Origin: Saprospiraceae bacterium
Lineage (GTDB): Bacteria > Bacteroidota > Bacteroidia > Chitinophagales > Saprospiraceae
Reading direction: 5' to 3'
DNA: 64,000 nt
Assembly (NCBI GenBank): GCA_016710235.1
Contig: JADJLG010000001.1
Span: 2,717,501-2,781,500 of the forward strand
The notes beneath the pieces were generated by a model, which was not told the origin of the DNA, searched no databases, and was given only the letters and a program-made list of their open reading frames with translations. Positions 57,437 to 64,000 of the stretch are shown here, piece by piece (positions within the stretch are counted from its first letter, which is position 1; each line of letters starts with the position of its first letter). The translations under genes and the position numbers were made by a program.

Positions 57437-59074
57437 ATGTTCCAGAAAGTCCTACTTGCATTAATGGTTTTCTTTGTATCCTTACATGGGAGTCTGCATG
57501 CACAATGTGTACCGCCAGCCACAGATGAATGTTCTGCGGCAAACGTTTTGTGTTCATTAGATGAAGTGAATGGATATTGTTGCCAAAACACATCCGATAT
57601 TCATTCAGCCTTATATCCATGTGGTTCAAATTCTCTTTGTAGCAGTGGTGGAGCGCCGCATAACACCAGCTGGTGGGCTTTTGTTACAACTGGCGGAAAT
57701 GTCACGATTACTATAACATTTAGTAATTGTGTAAATAATCAAGGTGTCCAAATGGGTATCTGGGGAGACTGTAGCTGTGGTGAAGAAATTGCTTGTAACC
57801 CTTTTTGCAGTGGCTCTTCAGGATCATTTACAATTTCAGCTTATCTCACACCATGTAAAACATATTATTTGTTTGTAGATGGTTGTAGTGGTGATGTTTG
57901 TGACTTTTGTTTATCAACCTCAGGTGGAGGTGCGCCAAATTTATCGCCATTGAGCAATATCATGGGCAAGGATAAGGTATGTGAAGGATTTTGTGGAGAA
58001 AGATGGAATGTCAACGATCAGCCTGGCGGTTGTGATCCATATTATGAGTGGACCTGGGATGGAGTCCCTGTAGGAGGCAATGAAAGTGAAGTGACGCTGG
58101 ATGATGAGTGGGGTCCTGGAACATACACATTATGTGTGACAGCATTTATCGGCAATGAAGACAGAAGCAGTATCTGTGACGAAGAAGGTCCAAAATGTAA
58201 GACAATTACAATCCTTCCAAAACCAGAATACAAAGGACCGGATAAGTACATCTGCCTGGAGGATGTGCCATATGATTGGCATGGTACAAGTATTTTTGCG
58301 GATGGAGAGTACAAAGTAGAATTTACAGGTGCAAATTGCTGTAAGTATGATTCTATAAGGCAATTTTATATCTTGCCAAAGCCGGATGAACCTAATGTAT
58401 ACTATATCGGTTGCGATCCCGGGGATACATATATAGATCCTACCACCAATAAGCGATTCAGTGGCTGTAATAACTATGCAATAGTGGATTTGCCAAATTC
58501 AACATCTCCAAATCGCTGTGATTCTGCGTACCATTTATATACTATCTATCCCCGATTTGCTCCAAGTTTTCAGTTGGAGTGTTTAAATGGAGAGATTTAT
58601 CTATATTCCAACATCACTGATATTACAGATTATTGTGGAAACAATACAGACGTAAATTACAGCTTTGATTATAAATGGTATAGTAAAAAGAATCCCGCAA
58701 GAATAATAGGTCAGGAAGAGAATCTGGATGTGACGAATTTAGGTAAAGACGATTATTGCCTGGAATTGTCTATTCAGGTATCCTATGGAGATGCATCAGA
58801 GCTTTGTATCCGCACCTTTTGCGAGACATTGGATGAAAGCAAATTGAAGCCGGGTCCGGTGAATATAGTAGGCGATACTGTGATATGTTTGGGTCATAGT
58901 GCACATTACCAAATAGACACGATATTGTCGGATGTGATCTTGTACAACTGGATAGTGATAGGGGGAGTGATCACGACAAAAGATCCATTCAACTCCGCGT
59001 CAATTGACGTATTAGGAATGGTGCGCCAGGGAAAGGCACGGTATGTTTCAGTTACCAAAGCAGCTGTGGGGTGA
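57437..59074 (+). CDS. paralogue 3, fragment 1
   Basis: 545 residues: signal peptide (MFQKVLLALMVFFVSLHGSL), head and shared region. The last ~20 residues after 59013 are out of frame. Confidence 0.7.
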   Translation: MFQKVLLALMVFFVSLHGSLHAQCVPPATDECSAANVLCSLDEVNGYCCQNTSDIHSALYPCGSNSLCSSGGAPHNTSWWAFVTTGGNVTITITFSNCVNNQGVQMGIWGDCSCGEEIACNPFCSGSSGSFTISAYLTPCKTYYLFVDGCSGDVCDFCLSTSGGGAPNLSPLSNIMGKDKVCEGFCGERWNVNDQPGGCDPYYEWTWDGVPVGGNESEVTLDDEWGPGTYTLCVTAFIGNEDRSSICDEEGPKCKTITILPKPEYKGPDKYICLEDVPYDWHGTSIFADGEYKVEFTGANCCKYDSIRQFYILPKPDEPNVYYIGCDPGDTYIDPTTNKRFSGCNNYAIVDLPNSTSPNRCDSAYHLYTIYPRFAPSFQLECLNGEIYLYSNITDITDYCGNNTDVNYSFDYKWYSKKNPARIIGQEENLDVTNLGKDDYCLELSIQVSYGDASELCIRTFCETLDESKLKPGPVNIVGDTVICLGHSAHYQIDTILSDVILYNWIVIGGVITTKDPFNSASIDVLGMVRQGKARYVSVTKAAVG

Positions 59075-62000
59075 GTCCGGAGACATGCCTGGAAGTAGAA
59101 TTGTACCCAGCCCCAAATCCAAATGCAGGCCCCAACGACAGTATCTGTTCGTTGATCAATCAATTCAATGCCCGTCAGGATGTTGGAGGATCGTGGAAGC
59201 AGATCTGCGGCCCCGGGACGAGTAATTTGAATAGTACAGACCCGAAATCGAACGTAGATGTGAGCCAGTACGGAAAGTACTGTTTTGAGTGGACAGAAAC
59301 CAGACAGGGCTGTACGACAAAAGATACAGTGGAGTTGTGGTTCAACTCAGATCCGAACAAGGACAAGGAGGTGATCATTTGTGCCGGAGATAATAATGGA
59401 TATACGTACAATTTCAAGATCACGGGAGGAAGTCCCAAGTATCGGGTACTGAAAGGGAACGGAACCATAGACAGCACGACGAATGTATATACGTCGAAGT
59501 ATGTGAAGAACCTAGTGGATGATACAGTGATGATATCAGATGCCTTTGGCTGTCAGTTCACGTTTATATTGAATCACGAGTGCAAGTGTACCAATGCGAT
59601 TGGGAAGGTAAACAGCGTATCAGAAGATCTATGTGAGGACGGAATCTTGCGAATCAATCCGGATATCTATGATCCGAATGGACAGATGCTGGATGCGGAA
59701 GATACGGTGATGTTTTTCATTTATACGGACCCATTGAACCCATTGGGCAGCATCGTGAGATATATAAGTGGGAATACGGTGAGTTATGACCCTAGGCTGC
59801 AGTACGGACAGCAGTACTATATCGGAGCGATATTGGGAAGGCGAGACAATAAAGGAGGAATAGATCGAGCTGGTGGCTGTTTGCGGGAGAGCTATGGCAA
59901 GCCATTTACATTTTACGAATATCCACGGCCTGATGCAGGTCAGGATGATGCAGTGTGTGGTTTGGTGTATGACCTAAGGGGCTTGCGAACGAGCAGCATA
60001 CCGAACAGTCAGTTGAAGTGGCGAGTGACAGGTGGAGGCGGAGTCGTATTCAGCAATACCGACGTGGAGACACCTACGGTGACAGCACAGGGTGGTTATG
60101 GAACGTATAGCTTTGAAATAGAAGAGACAAACAATCAGTGTGTGCGGACGGATGTAGTGAATATCACGTTCAATGCACCACCTGAGATAGACAATATAGA
60201 AAAGATCTGTGTGGACAAGAATGTGAATTTTACATATCGTGTGGAAGCGACGATCAAGAGCGGCAAGGGGCCCTATACATTATTGACAGGAGGCGGCAAG
60301 TTGGTAGGCAACCTGTATATGTCAGATACATTGGTGAGTTTGGATACCTTTAAGATCCTTGTACAGGATGCGAACGGCTGTGTAAGTGAGCTGGTTGCAG
60401 ATATCCACAATTGTAATTGCGGAATCATCTCAGCGGGAGATCTGGAGCAGCGCGTGACGCGTGTATGTGAAGACCAATGCGTGACGATTACGGAAGTAAA
60501 TCCGGATACGATAGTAGCAGGAGAGGATATAAGGATGTATATACTATCCAATTCGCAGACAGACTGGAAAGCTAAAGGGGCGAACACCACGACAGTGTTG
60601 TATGATACCTTTTACACTTCGACGGCTCAGATTTGCTTTGATGCGAGTCGTATGAAGACAGAGCAGATCTATTATCTGATCAAGGTAGTGGGCAATGACT
60701 TGGATAATAATAATTTGGTGGATGATGATGATGATTGTTTCAGGATAAGTTCGCAACCCTTTGTGTGGACAGCGTATCCATTGGCAGATGCTGGAAAAGC
60801 GGATAGTGTGTGGATTGAACTATGTGATGCAAGGCAATCTGACATTGGGTCAAGGCATCTGGCGACAAATCGGGGGTCCGAGTCCTGTTGTGATAACAGA
60901 TCCACAGCTGGACAATACAGGGATCAATGTAAGCCAGAAGGGTACGTATATGCTGGAGTGGACGGTAGACAATCAAAATTGCGTGAGGAAGGATACGGTA
61001 CACATCAGTTTTTGGGATTCCCTAACTTTAAGGGTACACCAGTGATTGAGTGTGACAACACAGCGGAGAACTATCGATTTACGATAGGAGTAGAGAATGG
61101 GGAGTCGACGACCTGGTCAGTAGAGGCCTATCGCGGAGGGACAGTAGGAGTTGTGATGACGCAGATCCAGAGCGGAGTATACCAATCCGGGTGGATACCC
61201 ACGGGAAGCAGTGTAGAGCTGTCAGTGAGGATAGACATATCTGTTCTACGGATACGACGAGTCTACAGCACGAGTGTGTGTATTACGGATATAGGAGATT
61301 TGGATTTGACACCGATAATATTGTGTGCGGATGGAACAGCGCGAGCGCAGTACGATGGAAGCACAGGGATGAAAGACGGAAATGACGTAGTAAGGTACGT
61401 ATTGTATGACGGACAGTCGAATGATCCGTTGAATGGGACGATAATCGGGTTCAATGACAATGGAGTGTTTGTATTCGATGGCAGTAAGATGCAATTGGGC
61501 AAGACGTATTACATAGCGGTGTTTATGGGCAATGTTGATCCGGTGACAGGAAATGTAAACTATGGAGACAGATGTATCCAGAATACACCCGGAGTACCGG
61601 TGACGTGGTATGCGTATCCGGTAGCGGAGATCAAAGGGTCAAAGATATTGAGCTGTAAAGTGAAGAGCATAGATTTGGATGGAAGGGGCTCACTAGCGGG
61701 CTCAGCGGGTGGCTTGGATTATACATGGAGTACAATAGACGGCGGCTTTGTAAATCCAGGACAGGTGAATGGAAGTACCGTTGAGATCAATAAGAAAGGC
61801 ACGTACAGATTGTCGATAAAAGATCAGGTATCAGGTTGTACAAATGAGATCACGTATACGATCTCGGAAGATATCACATTGCCAGTATTGTCAGTAGCGA
61901 CACCGCAGGAATTGACGTGTGAAATTACACAGGTAGCCTTGGATGCGAGCAAATCAAGTCAGGGAGTGAATTATGAAGTAGAGTGGAAGGGAAGCAGTGT

Positions 62001-62451
62001 GGTGACGAATGCCAGGAGTTATATAGGGAATGTAAGCAGTCCCGGAAGTTACACAGTAGTGGTGACGAATCTGACGAATGGCTGTGTGGATTCAACGACG
62101 GTGCAGGTGAGCCAGGACATCAAAACGCCGAGCGCAAAAATAGTTCAGAAGGGGACCTTGACGTGTAGTGTGGATCAGGTGAAGTTGGATGGGTCCGGCT
62201 CACAGGGAGCCAGTGGCCAGGTAAAAGAATACAATTGGCGAGCGTTGAGCGGAAGCATAGTATCTGGTCAAGGCAGTCGGGAGATCACAGTAGGTAAGCC
62301 GGGCGGAGAATATGTATTGGAAATCAAGGATGGAAAGAATGGGTGTTTGGATTACGACACGATCCGAGTGTCAGAAGTAGGAAATCCATTGGCATTGATC
62401 TCGACGGAGGAAAGAATCCACGATGTTATGGAGAGAAGAATGGGGTTGTGA
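59071..62451 (+). CDS. paralogue 3, fragment 2
   Basis: 1,126 residues spanning PKD-like modules 1-6. Two internal scrambled segments (WIELCDARQSDIGSRHL onward, and VRIDISVLRIRRVYSTS) are out-of-frame translations of sequence that is normal in copies 1 and 2. Confidence 0.65.
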   Translation: MSPETCLEVELYPAPNPNAGPNDSICSLINQFNARQDVGGSWKQICGPGTSNLNSTDPKSNVDVSQYGKYCFEWTETRQGCTTKDTVELWFNSDPNKDKEVIICAGDNNGYTYNFKITGGSPKYRVLKGNGTIDSTTNVYTSKYVKNLVDDTVMISDAFGCQFTFILNHECKCTNAIGKVNSVSEDLCEDGILRINPDIYDPNGQMLDAEDTVMFFIYTDPLNPLGSIVRYISGNTVSYDPRLQYGQQYYIGAILGRRDNKGGIDRAGGCLRESYGKPFTFYEYPRPDAGQDDAVCGLVYDLRGLRTSSIPNSQLKWRVTGGGGVVFSNTDVETPTVTAQGGYGTYSFEIEETNNQCVRTDVVNITFNAPPEIDNIEKICVDKNVNFTYRVEATIKSGKGPYTLLTGGGKLVGNLYMSDTLVSLDTFKILVQDANGCVSELVADIHNCNCGIISAGDLEQRVTRVCEDQCVTITEVNPDTIVAGEDIRMYILSNSQTDWKAKGANTTTVLYDTFYTSTAQICFDASRMKTEQIYYLIKVVGNDLDNNNLVDDDDDCFRISSQPFVWTAYPLADAGKADSVWIELCDARQSDIGSRHLATNRGSESCCDNRSTAGQYRDQCKPEGYVYAGVDGRQSKLREEGYGTHQFLGFPNFKGTPVIECDNTAENYRFTIGVENGESTTWSVEAYRGGTVGVVMTQIQSGVYQSGWIPTGSSVELSVRIDISVLRIRRVYSTSVCITDIGDLDLTPIILCADGTARAQYDGSTGMKDGNDVVRYVLYDGQSNDPLNGTIIGFNDNGVFVFDGSKMQLGKTYYIAVFMGNVDPVTGNVNYGDRCIQNTPGVPVTWYAYPVAEIKGSKILSCKVKSIDLDGRGSLAGSAGGLDYTWSTIDGGFVNPGQVNGSTVEINKKGTYRLSIKDQVSGCTNEITYTISEDITLPVLSVATPQELTCEITQVALDASKSSQGVNYEVEWKGSSVVTNARSYIGNVSSPGSYTVVVTNLTNGCVDSTTVQVSQDIKTPSAKIVQKGTLTCSVDQVKLDGSGSQGASGQVKEYNWRALSGSIVSGQGSREITVGKPGGEYVLEIKDGKNGCLDYDTIRVSEVGNPLALISTEERIHDVMERRMGL

Positions 62452-62969
62452 GCATACTGGAAGTATTGGATTACAACAATCAGGTATTGAGTGGATTGAT
62501 GTATTCGATCAATGGCGGGCAATATGTCAGTGCGGATGAGTTTCCGAATCTTGGACAGGGAACGTATAAGATAAGCGTAAAAGATGCGAATGGCTGTCTT
62601 CGGGATACGACGGTGACATTAGTAGAGCCGAGTCCGATGGGCATAGAAGTAGTGAAGACGATAGTAGTAGATCAGGGGACACGAGTAGATTTGGACAGCA
62701 TGGTATTGGACGTCTCAGGCGGAACGGAGCCATATAAGTCAAACGAGTGGTACAATACGAGCATAGAGAAAGACTGGACATCGAACAAAGTGTATCCAGC
62801 GGATACGTCGTATGAGTTCAGGGTGACGGCAGTTGACGCATCAGGCTGTGAGATCACAGAGCTGGTACGGGTTTTGGTGAAGATCAGCAAAGATGTGGTG
62901 GCCGAATGTGATCAGTGCAAACGGGGACAAGATCAACGATTATTTCAATGTATATGGCAAGCGAGTTAG
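62410..62969 (+). CDS. paralogue 3, fragment 3
   Basis: About 185 residues with the SprB repeat and following beta module, from the lost G near 62409 to the lost GT near 62896. The open frame extends back to 62343 but that part is not the gene frame. Confidence 0.6.
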
Positions 62970-63189
62970 AATAGTGAAGAGTCTGGCGATCTATGACCGC
63001 TGGGGTGAGCAAGTATACAAAGCAGAGAATTTGTTGGATGCGAACAAAGGAGGAAGAGAGATAGGCTGGAATGGTAGCTTCCGCGGGGAGTTGGTAATGC
63101 CGGGTGTGTATGTGTTTGTCGCCGACATAGAGTTTGAAGGTAGTAGCGGTAGTGAAATCTATAAAGGAGACTTTACTGTGATCCGCTAG
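62893..63189 (+). CDS. paralogue 3, fragment 4 (sorting domain)
   Basis: 98 residues, almost exactly the type B sorting domain (WWPNVISANGDKINDYF to FTVIR). No signal peptide, so it is not a functional unit by itself. Confidence 0.6.
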   Translation: MWWPNVISANGDKINDYFNVYGKRVRIVKSLAIYDRWGEQVYKAENLLDANKGGREIGWNGSFRGELVMPGVYVFVADIEFEGSSGSEIYKGDFTVIR

Positions 63190-63224
63190 GTCAGAGCAAA
63201 GAAAGAAAAGAAACAGGAATCAGA

Positions 63225-63249
63225 AGCCGAGGCATTCGCTTCGGCTTTT
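63225..63249 (+). terminator. terminator after paralogue 3
   Basis: Stem AGCCGAGGC/GCTTCGGCT with loop ATTC and TTTTGTG. Compared with copy 1 a G-C pair has become A-T through two matching changes, which supports the hairpin as a functional structure. Confidence 0.85.
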
Positions 63250-63309
63250 GTGTTTGTGGGGGGCAAAGACTAAAACGGAATCAGACTTTTACTTTATTGT
63301 TGTAGCTTT

Positions 63310-64000
63310 ATGCCTCAAATAGATTTGATGAGATTTAGACTGCTTATTTTCTGTTTTCTGGCTGTTTTTCAATCATTTTCACAAAAAGCCACGATAAGAG
63401 GTCATGTTTATGACAAAAGTAATGGGGAGCCGTTGGCATTTGCGACAGTAGTTGTAAAAGGTCTTAATCAAGGCACCAATACTGCTCAGGATGGATTCTT
63501 TTCTATTAGTTCTTTGCCGGGTGGAGACCATATTTTACAGGTCAGCTATCTGGGTTATGATACAGCTGTTTTTGAACTTAGAATTGGACCTAATCAAATT
63601 ATTAATAAACAAGTTTATCTCATTGAAAGTGGTATAAACCTAGGTGAAATATCTATTTCCGGCAAAAAAGAACAAGCAAGAACCGAGGTTAAAATTTCTA
63701 CTCTTACAGTTACACCAAAAGAAATAAAAGCTTTACCTGCAACAGGGGGAGAGCCGGATATTGCACAGTATCTTCAAATTATTCCAGGAGTGATATCCAC
63801 TGGAGATCAAGGTGGTCAAATCTACATCCGGGGTGGTTCTCCGGTTCAAAATAAAATATTGTTGGATGGGATGACTGTTTATAATCCTTTTCATTCTATT
63901 GGGATATTTTCTGTTTTTGAGACAGAGGCAATACGAACTGTGGATGTTCTGACAGGCGGCTTTAGTGCCGAATATGGAGGAAGAATTTCAGCTATCGTTG
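63310..64000 (+). CDS. TonB-dependent receptor, N-terminal part (cut by window end)
   Basis: The frame is open from the ATG at 63310 (or the ATG at 63328) to the window end, 230 codons. A signal peptide ends near LAVFQSFSQ. Residues ~28-108 form a carboxypeptidase-regulatory-like (CarboxypepD_reg-like) domain: ATIRGHVYDKSNGEPLAFAT and GFFSISSLPGGDHILQVSYL. The plug domain follows, with LQIIPGVISTGDQGGQIYIR, GGSPVQNKILLDGMTVYNP and LTGGFSAEYGGR. This is a typical Bacteroidota outer-membrane TonB-dependent receptor. The visible plug resembles those of general receptors rather than marking SusC specifically, so the ligand is unknown. A SusD partner, if any, would be outside the window. Confidence 0.9.
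   Translation, partial: MPQIDLMRFRLLIFCFLAVFQSFSQKATIRGHVYDKSNGEPLAFATVVVKGLNQGTNTAQDGFFSISSLPGGDHILQVSYLGYDTAVFELRIGPNQIINKQVYLIESGINLGEISISGKKEQARTEVKISTLTVTPKEIKALPATGGEPDIAQYLQIIPGVISTGDQGGQIYIRGGSPVQNKILLDGMTVYNPFHSIGIFSVFETEAIRTVDVLTGGFSAEYGGRISAIV

Larger units (their letters stand above)
57437..63189 (+). pseudogene. paralogue 3: ~1,920-residue T9SS type B surface protein (seven small indels)
   Basis: Frame-corrected to ~1,920 residues with the same architecture. The head is closest to copy 2 (NNQGVQMGIWGDCSCGEEIAC) but shares DECSAANVLC with copy 1. Relative to the other copies it lacks 1 nt near 59013, 2 nt (GT) near 60810, 1 nt near 61020, 1 nt near 61228, 2 nt (GT) near 61275, 1 nt near 62409 and 2 nt (GT) near 62896. 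The pairs 60810/61020 and 61228/61275 each add to 3, so the frame is lost and regained, leaving scrambled stretches of about 70 and 15 residues. The terminator follows, then the TonB-dependent receptor gene 120 nt downstream. Confidence 0.8.
45300..63246 (+). repeat. tandem triplication, period ~6.07 kb
   Basis: Three consecutive copies of a gene plus its terminator start at 45300, 51369 and 57437 (intervals 6,069 and 6,068) and end at 51062, 57131 and 63189 (6,069 and 6,058). From about 1.4 kb into each gene to beyond the stop, copies differ by fewer than about 20 substitutions in ~4.3 kb by my reading. The first ~490 bp of each gene and the upstream spacers are much more diverged. After the terminator, copies 1 and 2 stay alike for about 70 bp more (to ~51192/57261), while copy 3 diverges immediately. 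No transposase or terminal inverted repeat accompanies the copies. Confidence 0.93.

Noticed and set aside
46829..62898. Programmed ribosomal frameshifting in the paralogues
   Set aside because: Break positions differ in every copy, there is no shared slippery heptamer or downstream structure, and the other copies read through without it.
46660..63000. Recurrent minus-strand and alternative-frame ORFs repeated in the three paralogues
   Set aside because: They recur because the DNA is triplicated, not because they are selected; they lie fully inside the paralogue coding sequence and have no start signals or domains.
45300..63246. Composite transposon or prophage explaining the tandem copies
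   Set aside because: No transposase, integrase, terminal inverted repeats or phage genes are present in or around the array.
1..64000. tRNA, rRNA or riboswitch genes
   Set aside because: I saw no cloverleaf, rRNA-like or known leader motifs in the intergenic regions; a covariance-model scan would be needed to exclude small RNAs.

Overview
The window looks like a chromosomal contig from a Bacteroidota bacterium, most likely of the Saprospirales type. This is inferred from several traits. Giant secreted proteins end in type IX secretion (T9SS) type A or type B (gliding-motility C-terminal) sorting domains. There are SprB-type repeats, a TonB-dependent receptor with a carboxypeptidase-like N-terminal domain, an Omp28-like protein, DUF2911 and DUF4403 proteins, and promoter -7 elements of the TAnnTTTG type, two of them with a TTTG/TTG box 18-19 nt upstream. 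The genome is AT-rich and uses the standard code.

Region 1 (1-27.7 kb) is a housekeeping and metabolic region with short operons on both strands. The plus strand carries a 5'-truncated FAD oxidoreductase, a membrane protein, a class III adenylate cyclase, an HD-domain protein and a YitT-type membrane protein. The minus strand carries a ferredoxin reductase, ferredoxin and EamA transporter operon, then a thioesterase with oligopeptidase B. Next come a MATE transporter, smc, lysS, a DUF4403 lipoprotein, ppa, a cystathionine beta-synthase-like enzyme with a polytopic membrane protein, priA, a DUF486 protein, a DUF2911 protein and an aspartate-type aminotransferase. Two loci here are damaged. priA and the DUF486 gene are each truncated at one shared junction near 24,918, and the aminotransferase is interrupted by an in-frame TAA.

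Region 2 (27.8-63.2 kb) is about 35 kb almost entirely devoted to exported surface proteins. In order these are an Omp28/T9SS protein; a cysteine-rich protein built of 93-residue repeats (minus strand); a 2,085-residue protein carrying dockerin-like and cohesin-like domains plus a T9SS type A signal; a 1,800-residue protein with a P-domain, Ig/PKD-like repeats and a type B signal; and three tandem paralogues of about 1,920 residues each. The three paralogues repeat every ~6.07 kb. Their bodies are almost identical in DNA while their N-terminal heads and upstream regions differ. Each copy carries its own set of 1-2 nt indels, so none reads through as printed, although the three-copy consensus is intact. 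This could be repeat-region assembly error, slippage or real decay. The window ends inside a TonB-dependent receptor gene.

The paralogue bodies and most of the 2,085-residue gene are clearly richer in G+C than the flanking DNA, with the change falling inside genes. I saw no rRNA, tRNA, CRISPR array, transposase or integrase. Functional calls rest on motifs I can see and family knowledge from memory; no searches were run.
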